A stretch of 64,000 nucleotides of DNA from Dermanyssus gallinae (GCA_003439945.1 QVRM01002043.1:45780-109779), one strand, 5' to 3'; positions 37,880 to 49,100 are shown, counted from the stretch's first letter. The notes: generated by a model from the letters alone, not told the origin. Program-made: numbers and translations.

Positions 37880-38130
37880 ATATCTATAAGAGAGATATTT
37901 ATTTATTTTTCCAACATTTTGGTTCCCTTCAAAATAGCTCCTGTTTGCTGCAATGCACACCTTCTTCTTCAGTCTTTAAACGCGTTCTTCAAAATCGAAT
38001 TGAGTTGCTCATGAAAATTTTGCTATGCCTTATGTAGTCTCAAAACGGTGTCCTGTTAATTTTTTACCCGTGGGAACAGGAAAAGTTTTATAGAGACAGG
38101 TCCGGCAAATAGGGACGCTGCGAAAACATA
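37880..38130 (-). pseudogene. mariner-type transposase C-terminal relic
   Basis: On the minus strand: RPYLPDLSL (family: PYSPDLSPCDFF), then pieces GHRFET and, after frame changes, KKVCIAANRSYFEGNQ, matching the RCIAA-x-G-x-YFEGD end of mariner transposases. The catalytic Asp of the third motif is lost. It is a different lineage from the complete mariner at 33.3 kb. No TIRs found. Confidence 0.6.
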
Positions 38131-38239
38131 TAAATCAAATGTTGTAACCATATAGCCATGACTTGTCCCCTGTAATCACTCTCTAAAGCATTGCAATATC
38201 TGCTGGCGTCGTTCTGGCGGCAACACATTACTAATTTAG

Positions 38240-38243
<4 letters not shown>

Positions 38244-38281
<38 letters not shown>
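38244..38281. repeat. (TA)n microsatellite
   Basis: Pure TA run just upstream of SINE S2 copy 3. Confidence 0.95.
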
Positions 38282-38283
<2 letters not shown>

Positions 38284-38319
38284 CATGTCAGACAAAGTGT
38301 TATACGTACTAGATAATTC

Positions 38320-38480
38320 GTGCATTCGTCTGCGCCTCGCGACCGGAGGAGACACATAGGTGCGCGGGTTCGAGCCCCATCGATGCATATTTGTGTTTAT
38401 GGGGGTCCGTCTATGAAGCAATGTGAAAATCAGTCCCATGGCCCTTAAATCTTAGCTGAGAGTCAGCCCAAAAAGTATTA
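38320..38480 (+). repeat. SINE S2, copy 3
   Basis: Starts at tgcattcgtctgcgcctcgc, so the A box is largely missing. B box gcgggttcgagcccc and tail 'tttgtgtttatgggggtccg' / 'tctatgaagcaatgtg' match copy 1 at 17590-17790 closely. Confidence 0.75.
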
Positions 38481-39145
38481 TAAACAAGGCGTTCTTTCTA
38501 CATAACGCCAGAAACAGGATCTACTTCAGAATTATCACCGTGATGTATCTTCTGCTATGGTCCCCAGACGCAAAGATGTACTAATTCGCTACCTCAAGAA
38601 GTTTCCTGCCTCTTTGGGTGTCTCATGCTACAGCGATTCCACATATATACGCCTACCTGGTATTATCTGGTGTACTAACTCCATCAAATCCTTGTCATTT
38701 AGTTGCGTGTGGTCCGTGCCTTGTTCTTCAGAGGATCGTTGCTTTAATCTTTCCCGAATGTGGTTATGATTACTATGCTCAGTGACGCCCAGTAGTCGGG
38801 AAAACTGATGATCGTCCTGTGTAGGATTCCTGAACTATTTTTGATGAACCACCCCTTACGCGTTTACGCTTTTGCTTATATCTGAACTATGCTGACCAAA
38901 ATGTGCATTGAGGAGACTTTATGCAGTTTGATTGCTAAGCGCTGTTTCGTGGCCTTCCCCTATGGCCTTAGGGCTCTGACAAAGATATTTGTCAGTCTGT
39001 TAGGCATGATTATTACAAAAATGTGTGTATAGTTGTCTATACAAAGGTTGTAAGATGATTATTGTATGTGGGTAGATATACTTACATCTAGATTCAAATT
39101 AGCGCTGAATAAGAGCGCAAACCAATATTGCGTACGCCGTTTCAC
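38481..39145. other. Unassigned stretch
   Basis: No assignable ORF or repeat; lies downstream (minus strand) of the family A pseudogene. Confidence 0.4.
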
Positions 39146-39256
39146 TTATTTATTGCCATGTTGTTTTTCGTAAACTGAAGAGTGCGTCTGTGCATCGGCC
39201 GATGCAAACAAAACTGCATTACAACGACCAGAGGTGCGACAGAGAAGACGCGCAAT
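39146..39256 (-). pseudogene. Family A secreted-peptide gene, decayed copy A2
   Basis: The same short coding block as at 47888-47983 and 55706-55810: FASADAQTHSS is legible, the stop is at the same place, and the hallmark gcatcggccgatgc palindrome is present. The start codon is broken (ATTGCG instead of ATGCG) and a further indel shifts the signal-peptide frame. Upstream DNA is conserved with A1 for more than 500 bases, including the TATA-like box at 39312-39320. Confidence 0.7.
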
Positions 39257-39785
39257 GTTCCTTCTGAGTTTTCCTTGTGCAAATTACTATATTTCTAGAG
39301 CTCTCGCGACAATTTTATAGGCAGCCCAGAGCTCGGATGACAAAAATATGCTAATACTGGATGTTACGAGACCCACGCTTTCTTCAGTACGTTCCTTTAA
39401 GATCCCTTTCCCTTATGCATGCAAACACATTATGTTAATATATGCTAACCATGATCTTACAGTTGCCTTTTTCTTGTTGCCGGACATATATGTATTGGTT
39501 GCTTTGTATAAGAAGCTGTCAGCTTTAGTATCCACTGTTATTAGGTAACGCTAGTAGTTAGGAGATCGTTAATTACAACGGCGATGGTGACGACAACGCG
39601 CCTGAATACTGTTTACCCTTACGCTCTCTCTTTTCTGACATTCAGTGATTATTTCCGTATCAATACGGGGCGAAAGTATCAACAGAGTTAGCTACTGTTA
39701 TCGTGAGCCATCACTTGATTTTCCACCTCTGCGTTCGAGTCTCTTCTGGTCGGGTACGACCTCGAGAGATACTAGTTTCCATTTA
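39257..39785 (-). repeat. Duplicated upstream region of family A (copy A2)
   Basis: Continuous similarity with 47984-48525 in the same orientation: 'ttaagatccctttc', 'attatgttaatat', 'tcagtgattatttccgta', 'agttagctactgttat' and 'tctgcgttcgagtctcttct' occur in matching order. The part nearest the gene is also matched by 55388-55705 on the opposite strand (agcgttacctaataaca). Contains a TATA-like box (39312-39320, read as ctataaaat). Confidence 0.8.
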
Positions 39786-40569
39786 TTGTCAGCCATTTCG
39801 ATTAACCATATATCTCCGACGAAGCCTATTTCTATGTGAAAGGAAGTTTGAATAAACAAAACCGTCGTATCTGGGCAACCGATAGCCGTCACATGATACA
39901 CAAAAAGCGCTTATATGTGCCATATGTATCAGTCCGCGCGGAGTCACTGGATTCTATCTTTCACTCCATGGTGAATCGTTATCGCAGCATGACCCTTAAT
40001 TGATTTTAGTCGATTTTGGACGAAACGGATGCCAGTAAGCTCTGGCTCTCATCAAGATGGCGCCGCTAGCCACACAGCCGGCGAGACAATTGAGCTTTTG
40101 AGGAGGAAGTGTCCCTGTACATCGCCCTGTCACGGGGTATAAAGATTACTAGTTAATGTAATATAAAACGCATGATACCTCTGCAAAACCTATAACAGAT
40201 ACGTGTATAATATTTTTTTTATAAAACGCGATTTAATACATTAAATGCACTGAGCCCCGCAGAACAGTACCTAATGGCGTAATGGCGCAAATGATTTAAA
40301 TCAGAGGCTTGATCGAAGAGTATCCGTAACCTCATCAGTCAGATACATGTTACAACAATACGTGCCAGCTACAAAAGGGAAGTTATATAAAACAAGAAGC
40401 GCAAAGGGGATTTCTAACTAAGCCGTTTTTCTTTAGGAATCAGTACCGCCTACGGTATCTTATAGTACGTACACTGAATACTTGTGCTTTAGACTTGCAT
40501 AATAATTGTAACTATTAATTCCAAGAATTATATATTAAAGTTTCATAAATAAATCAAAGATTCATGTTT

Positions 40570-40745
40570 ATTTAGGCTTATCTTTTTACCTATTACAGGG
40601 AGTCAAAATACAAGCCACTCCATCTTCCAAGCGTGTCCTTGATACATCTTCGTTTGCACTAATGAAGATCATCATACGCAGGTGCAAATATCGCAATCCT
40701 GAAACAGATACATTTTCGTTAACATTTGTGCACTCTAAACCATCT
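40570..40745 (-). repeat. Block D, copy 2 (possible downstream exon of family A)
   Basis: Homologous to 35950-36120. Reading the minus strand, a splice-acceptor-like tctgtttcag precedes 40698; after it one frame reads DCDICTCV before a stop, while another stays open for 36 codons and ends at about 40589. A polyadenylation-like AATAAA follows near 40567. It lies 7.2 kb downstream of unit A1, or about 2.6 kb once the 42.5-47.1 kb LINE is discounted. That spacing is similar to A2 and block D copy 1. The coding frame is not settled. Confidence 0.4.
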
Positions 40746-42297
40746 AGAGAATTTGTATGGCATCCTTGTTACGACAAACACTATGATTGTAAAGCCAACA
40801 TGATTTTTATAGCTGTGTATTTAAAATAAAATTTGGATTTTACAAGATTACACTTCACATTTTTAATAGTGCAATAAAAATAATTTCAAAATATGAAATA
40901 GTGTTTATTATTAATACTAACATTTGTCATAATTACGTTTTATTAACATTTGGCAGGTTTAAACACAAGCTGTTGCTGATAGCCCCCTAATCAACTTATT
41001 TTATCGAGCCTATTATGCACTAGGCGTTCTCGCTACACAATGCTACCAATAGAACGCGCTTCATGATGGTCATCTTGTTATATCCATCTAATGGTCTCTA
41101 GACACGAAAGTGTACAAAAGTGTTGATGTAATCTGATTGTCAAGCGTTGCTTCAAGTATGGCATTACGGAACTCATTTTGTATAACATTTATAACGGAAA
41201 ATGCATGAATTATTGGGTCATTTTTTCAATATAATTAAAATATTCAAGAAGTTTCCTTGGTCCCCTTCCTCGCTTCCTTGGTCTGGAAGATGTGCCTCGC
41301 ACGGAACTTAGCGCGATGGCTTGTTTGCATGGCAGACATCCAAATGGATTCGTGATGGCCAAAATCGCTGTAACAGGTTTGGCGACTAAAATATGTATTG
41401 ATTGCTACGACCTAAGATATGCCTTGGAACACACGCCCGAGCTCTCATGACCATTTGTTCGCGAAACAAAGGTGCTGCTATATATACATATATGTATATA
41501 AATACACACATGCTCTTCTATGCAATAGTAAAGATGTATTTATATACGTGTATTTGTACACATATACACACATTCGTCCAAGTGTATGCACATACCTATA
41601 TAGTATATTGACACATGCATGCAGGCTTACGCCGACGGTAAGGTGGCTTCTTAGGATGCTGGCTGCGACGTCCGATCAGCTATGCGCATTGCTTTACCAA
41701 AATTCGCGAAATGCATGTCAAGGTCCACTTTCGCTGACAAAACACTACGATTCGCTGCTAGGAACTCATTTTCCACCAATAACTCAACGGAGGACCCAAA
41801 CCGGTGCGAACCGAAATGTGGTGTCGTATATAGGACTAGTCCAACTATACCTCCCGTGCTTCAATTAGTTTACCTTATGAACATTTTAGGGTTCACTTTG
41901 TATATAATCACCTGGAACCTTAATTATAATCTTCCTACTGACTCTCTCTAAAGTACGCATGCGGCTACGATTTGTTAAAGTTATACCTTCGCAATGCCTT
42001 GCGCTAGAGTGGAACCTCCTTTGGGTTAAGAGCCTAGCACTCGATTGCAGAAGTGTTTCTCTTTTTTAACATACTGAAAAACCAAGGTATCTAAAATTAG
42101 GTTCCGCCTTTCGATTCCAATGAGCCCTTTTAACTTCGTACTGTGTTAGCCTCAAACTTTGCACATTTTTGGGTTAGCCTGATCATATCTGCAATTGTGG
42201 TACCGAGTAGTCCGAATAGACGCATCGTCAGGACGTCATATGCGATGCGAGCCGGACATAGCATGGCATGCCTATCCCGATACTACGACCAGTCCCA
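40746..42297. other. Probable intergenic or intronic DNA
   Basis: AT-rich, with alternating TA/CA runs near 41480-41600. ORFs up to 149 codons (41419-41868 plus) have no known domain. Confidence 0.35.
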
Positions 42298-42361
42298 GTG
42301 AATTGCCTTGTTAAACGTGACTATTATAAGTGAATTGCCTTGTTAAACATGACTATTATAA
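42298..42361. repeat. Tandem duplication, 2 x 32 bases
   Basis: The unit starting gtgaattgccttgttaaac is repeated head to tail with a single G/A difference; it lies just beyond the 3' side of the R1-like LINE. Confidence 0.9.
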
Positions 42362-42841
42362 ACATATGTGTATGTTTAGATAGTTACTATTTTTTAATTG
42401 TTTTATGGAGGAGGGTTAAATACTTTTACGTACTATTGCTACGAGTAGAAAATGAGAAGATCCCACTTTCCATTCGAGCAGTATGGGACTCGACCCCAGC
42501 GGATGGGTGTTAGCCCGCTGAAACCCATACCCACTAAGCGCACCTCCCCCCTTAAGCTTCACTGTATGATGGCCCAGATCTCCATAGAACAGTACTCTGG
42601 GCTATCAGGAGAAGTGGCGAGTGCCACTCGGATCATTTGGCCGGGGTCACTCACGGGTTTCCCCAACGTTCGACGTGTCTTGTACTAACACCTGCGAAGC
42701 CGCATCATTCGGACTAACGTGATTTTCTAGTGCAGTAGACGGAAATCTTGTTCTTCTGAGTTTTCCCAGGGTTCCTTTCTCTTTCATTACCTCCGTAGCT
42801 ATAGCTGCTCCTAGCTTCCATCCAGAAGTCGTGCCGCATAT

Positions 42842-44074
42842 TTAGTCTACGAACTCCTTAAGGGTTCCTCTGGGGGGATCTGGAATATTTGCTCTTCTTC
42901 CGTCTCCCTCATTGGTCCATTTGTTTCTGAGTTTTGCAATTGCTGTGGCTCTAGCCTGTTCCAGTGGCTGGAACTTTAGAAGAGTGTGGGTCGAGTCATC
43001 CTTCGTTCCTTCTTGGCAATAGACGCAGCTCGATGAAAGAGCTTTTCCGATTCGAAAGAGGTATGTCTGAAAGTCCCCATGTACCGTGAGGATCTGCGTG
43101 AGATAATGGTTTAGTTCTCCCCCGGGCCGCTCAATCCATTGTTTGATGTTTGGGATGAGGCATCGATGGGTGTGCCCCGCTGCTCCAGAAGGAATGGAGT
43201 CCCATTTGGCTCGCCATGCTTCCATTGTCTTCTCTCTCTCTACTTCCTTACTGCTGCTCGAGCTGTTTTCCCAGAGTGTTCGCCTTTCCTCCACCTTTAG
43301 ATCCCAGGGAAGAGCTCCGGCCAGCACGAGAGCAGAGTTAGTGCTAACGGTGCGATACGCCTGGATAATCCTGAGAGCCGCCACTCTCTGAGTGCTTCCA
43401 AGGATCCCTCTCGCTTTCTTTGTTTTCAAAGAAGCCTTAAGCCAGACTGGGGACCCAAATAACGCTATAGATTCGGCCACTGACATCAGCAATTTACGCC
43501 TGCATTCTCTTGGTCCGTGAATGTTTGGTGGAATTCTTGCAATTGCATTAGCCGCCTTGGCCGCCTTTGCCGAGGTTATCTTCAGGTGGCTGAGGCCCGT
43601 CAGGCTCTTGTTCAAGCGGATCCCCAAGTACTGGGCCTCCTTGACCTGCTTTATTTGCTGTCTTGCCAGGTATAGTCTGATGGGACTCACCTTCCGTCCC
43701 GTTAGCAGTATAGCCTCGCTTTTCTCCGGAGCGATTGCTAAGCCGGCTTCGTCTATCCATCTCCTCGTAGACTCTAGTGTTTTATTAGCATTAAGTTCCA
43801 ATTCTTCTGCAGTCTTTGCCTCAACTGTGATAGCCAGATCATCTGCGTACGCGATCATCTCTACTCCTTGTGGAAGGTTATTGTGGCAGAGTACGCCATC
43901 GTACGCTAGGTTCCAGAGCAGGGGACCCAAGATCGAGCCCTGTGGAACTCCTGCTGCCATTGCTAATTCCACTTCACCGTTGAAAACAGTGCGGTCCTCC
44001 AGGTATCCTGAGATGACCTTGACAAGATAATGTGGGACTTTTTTCTCACTGGCGTGTCCAGTATTGTCCTCCAC
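42842..44074 (-). pseudogene. R1-like LINE ORF2, RT and C-terminal part
   Basis: 410 open codons. RT motif B is GVPQGSILGPLLWNL (residues 42-56), motif C is AYADDLAI (75-82), followed by RRWIDEAGLAIAPEKSE and the R1-type AYRTVSTNSALVLAGALPWDL. The C-terminus has the LIPNIKQWI and GDFQTYL motifs, then CVYC...HTLL, where the last Cys of the CCHC finger is replaced (LLKFQPL instead of a C-containing end). The natural stop at 42842 follows GTLKEFVD. Motif A lies in the broken stretch between 44074 and 44297. Confidence 0.85.
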
Positions 44075-44296
44075 GGGAGGCTGTTAAAGCCGTTCCTGAC
44101 ATCTAGAAGTATTGCCAGGAACAGTTTTCTGTTGCAAATGATTGAACTATGTAAAAAGTCAGCCTTGTACGTAACTCGATGGACAGCAGTGAGAACTGAC
44201 CGCTTTTCCTGAATCCATATTGGGAGTCCGAAAGGAGTCCGTTTTCCTTTACAAAGGTCCTGAGCCTTTCTTCAATGATTGCTTTCGCCAGAGTAT

Positions 44297-44809
44297 TCAG
44301 TAGGCAGATAGGCCTAAATCCTCCGTTGTCTTTGGGGATAAGGACAACCTCAGCTTGTTTCCAGTTTGAAGGTATTGTTCCCTTTTGGTTGCTGCAGTGA
44401 ACACCTGCGCAACCAGATCTGGATACTCTTTAAATAGTACTCTGACTGCCAGAGACGGGATGCCATCTGGTCCTGTAGCCTTTCCCGGCTTAAGTCTCGC
44501 CGCAGCCTTGAGTACCTCTGCTACCGATATCGCTGGGGGCTCGTGTCCTTCTCCTGTGGGTGCATCTGGCGTGTTATATTGCTCCCTGTCAAAGCGAGCG
44601 TGTTTTGGGAAGAGTTTGTTCAAAGCCTGGCTGATTTGCGCCTTTGTGAGCACAGCCCTGGGCTTTCGTGCGTTACTCCCTTTTATTATCTTGTAGGGCT
44701 TCCCCCAAGGATCGCCATCAATTTCCTTGAGAAGGTTGCGCCATCTATTTGTCTTGCTATCAATAATTACTTGCTTCAATGTGGCTCTACATTTTCGATA
44801 GTTAACCAA
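44297..44809 (-). pseudogene. R1-like LINE ORF2, linker and RT start
   Basis: 170 codons covering the region before the RT core: RWRNLLKEIDGDPWGKPYKII and AARLKPGKATGPDGIP, the standard K-x-x-G-P-D-G-I-P entry to the RT fingers. Frame breaks occur at both ends relative to the endonuclease (upstream) and the RT core (downstream). Confidence 0.8.
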
Positions 44810-45124
44810 AGCTTGAGCTTAATCCTCTAGGATCTTGTGTGGCTTTTTTAGTATACGCCTTGCTCTGTTGCAGTCAGACCTCTTTTGCGCAATGGTCGTG
44901 TTCCACCAGTAGTTTGGCTGTAAGCTCGCCCGCTTTCGATGTATGGGCTTCGTAGCTCGGGCACATGCCGTTATTAGAAGCTCTTGCAGCTCCTCTGGGG
45001 TTTGGGGTAGTCCAGCGTCGACGATTGCATTGCTGATTTCTGCTCTAAAGGATTTCCCATCGAATATCCTGTAGCGAGCTTTATTGCTTGCGGGTGGCCT
45101 GGGTGTCCGCGCCTTTACTGTAAA

Positions 45125-45813
45125 CTATATGCAGTAGTGGTCGCTAAGGTTTTCTTCTTCAGTAAAGACTTTCCAACCCGTTATTTTACAAGCCAGCGTG
45201 TCATCGCAAAGCGTTAAGTCAATATGATAGTATTGGCCTGCCCTGTGAAAAGTAGGTTCCTTGCTTTTGTTCTGTACGTATATGTCATGACTAGCTGCCC
45301 AATCGAGTAAGGTTCTTTCTCTGGTATCGGTTTTCTTTAATCCCCATGTTTCACTAGCTGCATTAAAGTCGCCCGTGAGTAGGGTTCCCAATTCTTTACT
45401 GGTGTCGTGTTCTGAGTCTCCGAGTTCAGTAAGAAACCTTTCAAATTCCCCCTGTGAGCAGTTCGGGTGTAGCATGAGTACAATCTCCACTTGTTGGCTA
45501 CGTCCACCCACACGTATCCTGCTCCTTTTCCGTGTTTGGTTATTGGTAGGGAGATGGTGTTAATGATAGCAGCGCTAAGCGTTAGATCATTGTACCAACC
45601 TGCTCGTGTGCTTGCTCTACTTTTATTTGGTTCACTGATAGAAACGAGGCTTGCGTTGCGTCTAGCTGCTATTTCCTCTAGAATGTCATGCGCTAGTCTG
45701 CTCCTATTACAGTTAACTTGTATTACATTGGTCTCCGTTTTTATTGGTTGGCAAGGGTTTGTCCGTCCGTGTCTTGAAACCGAGCGGCTTATCGAGCACC
45801 CTGTTTCGTCCAT
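45125..45813 (-). pseudogene. R1-like LINE ORF2, endonuclease domain in two frames
   Basis: First piece (45813 to about 45480): VIQVNCNRSRLAHDIL, SISEPNKSR (the catalytic Glu in SEP) and a GKGAGYVWVDV strand. Second piece (45511-45125): LLTGDFNAASETWG, DLTLCDD and LSDHYCI, the D-x-N and S-D-H catalytic motifs. Joining them needs one frame change near 45490; otherwise the domain's catalytic residues are all present. It nicks target DNA for retrotransposition in the nucleus. Confidence 0.8.
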
Positions 45814-45929
45814 CCCTCTAAGTTTGTCCTGCTCCGGCGAGCGTCCTTCCTTGAAGCTTTTTACTGCTCCGCAGTCAGTTGCTCTCCTTTTTCTGCTTGT
45901 GAGGAGATTTGCTAATAGGTCTCTGTCTC

Positions 45930-46304
45930 TTAAGCGGCCGACTCAGTTTTGCCACCTCTATTAGCTTGTGCTGCCTGCTTGGCCGCATGTATTGCTTGTT
46001 TCCGTTCCGTCAGAATTCGGAGGTAGCTGGGGCATGCATTAGATCTGGCGCGGTGACCTACATTTCCACAAACGTAACACTTGGGGGCTTCCGGTTTGCA
46101 GTCTCGGGCGACGTGTCCGGCGTCGCCGCACCTGTAGCATATCTGGCTTTCGGCTTTATTGTTCCTGCATTCCCTGGTTGTGGGCTCTATGTCGTGGTAG
46201 TTATGGCAAGTTGGCAGGGTAATCCATTCCTCAGGCCTGCTATTGAAGCCACTTAACTTGAAGGTCTTCCTCGCTAGGAGCTTGCGCGCCTCCTGCTTTG
46301 GCAA
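45930..46304 (-). pseudogene. R1-like LINE ORF1, CCHC zinc-knuckle part
   Basis: Two clear gag-type knuckles, CYRCGDAGHVARDC and CYVCGNVGHRARSNAC (the second with one extra residue), preceded by a degenerate CHNYHDIEPTTREC. The N-terminal side FKLSGFNSRPEEWITLPTC resembles the end of the preceding RNA-binding region. Ends just upstream of the ORF2 start, as expected for R1-type elements. Confidence 0.85.
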
Positions 46305-46430
46305 CGTTACTAGACATTGCCAGCTGCCCTTCTTGTTAGGTCTTCTGGATCTCTGTCTTAATGGCCTTCGCGCTTATGAAAGGGTTAACATCGCGCAGGA
46401 CAACCGTCATAGTAGGGCCAGTGACCATCT

Positions 46431-47078
46431 TTATCTAGCTTTCTTCTGGCACGTATTGCATATAAGGTTTTTGGGCGTTAGAAACCTTTCTAAGTGAGCC
46501 GATTGCTGTACTTTTAGGTCTTCAACCTGTTTGGCCAGACCCTCTGCCTTTGCCTTCCATCTGTCAGCCAGCATCGTGATTCTTTGCACTTGTGCCGTCT
46601 GTTCGGCGCTGGCTTCCTTTAGTTGCCTGATAGAACTCACGTGCTCTGCTTCACTAGCTTTCTGTTTTAATTCAAGCTCCCATGTGCATTTGTCGAGGCG
46701 AGTGATCGCAGCCTTGATGTCCGTTTGAGTAGTGGCATGTTTATCTTTAAGCGCCGTAAGCTGCTTGACCACCTTCAATAGCTCACTCAAACCCCCTGCA
46801 CTATCCTGCAGGCCCTCTTCGGCGCGCGTTTTCTTTGCCGCTTTGACCATTTGGCTGGCCACGGTTCGACCTGTCACACCTTGCGTAGCATCGTCTGGCG
46901 AAATCGCCATTGCTGCCGCTCTCTTTCGTTGAGTCTGCGGCGTTGCAGCAGACATTATCTCCTTGTCCTCCGAGTCGTTGTTTGACCCCGTGTCTTTCTC
47001 CGTCTCCGGTTTCGCTACCCCTTCTCCAGCTCGTCTGGGTCTATTGTGAGAACAGCCGGGCCGGGGACTGAGGCACAC
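46431..47078 (-). pseudogene. R1-like LINE ORF1, N-terminal coiled-coil part
   Basis: 215 codons, acidic start, then a long helical region (about residues 90-195: LLKVVKQLTALKDKH, ELELKQKASEAEHV, AKAEGLAKQVEDLKVQQ) of coiled-coil character. ORF1 proteins of this type trimerise and coat the element RNA. The stop at 46431 is followed in other frames by PTMTVVLRDVNPFISAKAIK, so ORF1 is interrupted before its knuckles. Confidence 0.75.
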
Positions 47079-47188
47079 AGTCCGGACCCTTAAAAGGATC
47101 CATTCCTTCTTCTTCTTCTTCTTTTTTTTTTTTATTTACGTATATATATCTGCGCTGCTGTACTATGTGATGCTATGCATATATACAC

Positions 47189-47211
47189 ATATATATATAT
47201 ATATATATATA
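47189..47211. repeat. (TA)n microsatellite
   Basis: Short TA run with CA borders. The next 680 bases up to 47887 hold plus-strand ORFs only, without known domains. Confidence 0.9.
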
Positions 47212-47887
47212 CACACTGCTGTGTACTAGACAGTACAATGTGGTACGGTCCTTATATAGTTCAATGTTTTACTGCGCTAACTTATTTCAGTTGAAAAGTA
47301 GTTATTTCGTTCGAATTTGGATGGGCAGCGGGCCGCTCGAAGCCTCCCAACCGCTACTCGAGTAGTTTCGTTTTCGCTTCGTCTTGCCGAAAAAGTAACG
47401 TTTAAGCTTCACAGCGGCCTAGCTCCACGCCGCTATGTCGCACGTCCACGCACAGAACACCAAAATGACCACTGAGTTTCACGGACCACTACAGTATCTC
47501 ACTCTATGGATTATTATTCGTGCACTCACACGGGAAGCATGTTCTTTCGGGGCTTCGTAGTCCTAAGTCCGCATTCCTTGGCGCCAAACCTTTCACCTCG
47601 GCCTTTCATCTCAGAAATTTCACTAATGTTCACAATATCGATGTTCAACCATTCGCTGCAAGTCAGTGCACCTACCTGCTATCACAAAGCTCACTAAATC
47701 AGGCTAGTACTAGAATCCTAAGATCTTTTCCACAGATCTACAAAGAACACGTCCGCACTGTCCGATTTCAAAACCGGAAGTGGATAGTTACTAGTTGTTG
47801 GGTGGCTATAGATATACACTCATATAGAGCAAAACTAGTAAATACGCAGACAGTTAAAAAAAAGTCGACATTGCTTACCCGTTTAAC

Positions 47888-47983
47888 TTATTTTTTGTCA
47901 TGTCGTCCAGGATGCGCCTGTACATCGGCCGATGCAAACAGAACTGTAACAACGACCAGAGCTAAGACAGACAAGACACGCAT
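47888..47983 (-). CDS. Family A secreted-peptide gene, copy A1 (signal-peptide ORF)
   Basis: A 31-codon ORF starting MRVLSVLALVVVTVLFAS: one charged residue, then a hydrophobic core, then small residues (ASAD), a textbook secretory signal. The remainder is short and basic/His-containing (HPGRHDKK) before TAA. I chose this ATG, not the in-frame one at 48106, because the TATA box at 48042-48050 lies between the two and because the homologue at 55706 starts at the same codon. Differences from the 55.7-kb copy include an in-frame 9-base length change, which suggests the reading frame was once under selection. Alternatively the frame is a first exon spliced at a weak donor (GAT/gtacag). No known family recognised; mature function unknown. 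Confidence 0.5.
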   Translation of the reverse strand: MRVLSVLALVVVTVLFASADVQAHPGRHDKK

Positions 47984-48525
47984 TGTTACGTCTAAACTGT
48001 TCCTTGTATAAGGTACTACACCTCTAGAGCTTTTGGGGCAACTTTTATAGGCATCGCAGAGAAAAGATGCCAAAAATGTGCTCATACTGAAAGTCACGAC
48101 ATCCACCCTCTTCTCAACAAGTTTCTTTTAGATCCCTTTCTCGTTTGTATATGAATATATTATGTTAATATAAGCCAGTCTTCCTTTTACATTTGCCTTT
48201 TGTTTGTCGCCGGATACTAATGTTCTGCCTGCTTAGTATAAGAAGCAGTCAGGCACGCATTCGGCCTTACTTTTTTGTTATAAGGTACGCTAGTAGTAAG
48301 TAGGTTGGTTAATTAACAAGACCGACGGTGGCGATAGCGTATTTGAATACCGTTGTTCTAACTTTCTCCGTTTTGGTATTCAGTGATTATTTTCGTATTA
48401 AGGCAAGCTGAAAGCCAGCAGAGTTAGCTACCGTTATTGTAAACCATGCCTTGGTTGGTTCTCCACTTCTGCGTTCTGAGTCTCTTCTGGCAGGGCACGA
48501 CTCCGAGAAATATTATTTTCTATTT
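47984..48525 (-). repeat. Duplicated upstream region of family A (copy A1)
   Basis: Matches 39257-39785 in the same orientation almost throughout (see the landmarks listed there) and 55388-55705 on the other strand near the gene. Presumed promoter-bearing segmental duplication. Confidence 0.8.
48042..48050 (-). promoter_or_regulatory. TATA box of A1
   Basis: Minus-strand ctataaaag, 59 bases before the start codon. Downstream 'gctctagaggtgtagt' is conserved in A2 (gctctagaaatatagt) and A3 (gctctacaagcatagt), consistent with a start site about 30 bases past the box. Equivalent boxes: 39312-39320 (A2) and a weaker ctgtaaaat at 55641-55649 (A3). Confidence 0.55.
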
Positions 48526-48717
48526 GAATACAGTTTAGTACGATTACATAAGCTTGGCATTTCCGTTAGACTATCGCCAGCTTTAAACGGTCACATAGTG
48601 TTTTCTCAAAAGGCAACATTATGTTGTACTCTTGCCATTTGAAGTCCACTGCAGAGCCGCAAGATTATGGTCGTCATCTTTTAAATGGTCGCGTATCTAT
48701 TGAGGCCAGTTTTTGTA

Positions 48718-49100
48718 ATGGGCCAAAGTCAAGCATGTTGCCGACGTGATTCTCATTAGCACCGAATCTAAGCCAGTTGAGCCAAATAGTTTAGCATACC
48801 ACTTTGGAAGCTGCTTTAAAGTATTTCTGGATCGCCCGAACCGCGATTTAAGCTTTCTGATAATACCTTCAAGACAGCGGTCGGTGATACAAACTCTGTA
48901 AACAAATGAATGAGCTAGAGTAAAGCACGAACGTAAGTGTGTATGTTACAGTTTTCACCAAAGAGATTTGCTGTGGAATCGGTGTTACTTCTGTGGCAGC
49001 TGATATATAGACAGCTCATATTATATAAGAAACGACAGCGTTTGCAGCCAAACCCAATTTGATTCTTAAAGCTTGTTGCCCGCCAGCGGAAACAAAATGT
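48718..49100 (+). pseudogene. Family B promoter-like unit, copy at 48.8 kb
   Basis: The core 'tttaaagtatttctggatcgccc' matches the minus strand at 52830-52880 and the plus strand at 37030. The TATA position is decayed (gatttaag). The tail 'aatgaatgagctagagtaaagc' matches 37316-37340. Points away from A1, which lies 0.8 kb to the left. No surviving ORF. Confidence 0.45.

Larger units (their letters stand above)
42450..47110 (-). mobile_element. R1-like LINE, near full length
   Basis: A minus-strand non-LTR retrotransposon with both ORFs in order: coiled-coil/CCHC ORF1 (47078-45930) and ORF2 with endonuclease, RT and C-terminal finger (45813-42842). The 3' UTR runs to about 42450; the 5' edge lies near 47110, next to a T-rich tract. 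It sits between family A unit A1 and block D copy 2, so it probably interrupted a pre-existing host unit. Exact ends and target duplication are not resolved. Confidence 0.8.

Noticed and set aside
43521..44030. 169-codon plus-strand ORF
   Set aside because: Antisense shadow of the R1-like LINE RT.
45491..46256. Plus-strand ORFs of 115-157 codons
   Set aside because: Antisense shadows of LINE ORF1 and the endonuclease.
48042..48106. Longer start (ATG at 48106) for the A1 peptide
   Set aside because: It would place the TATA box inside the coding region, and the A3 paralogue supports the later ATG.
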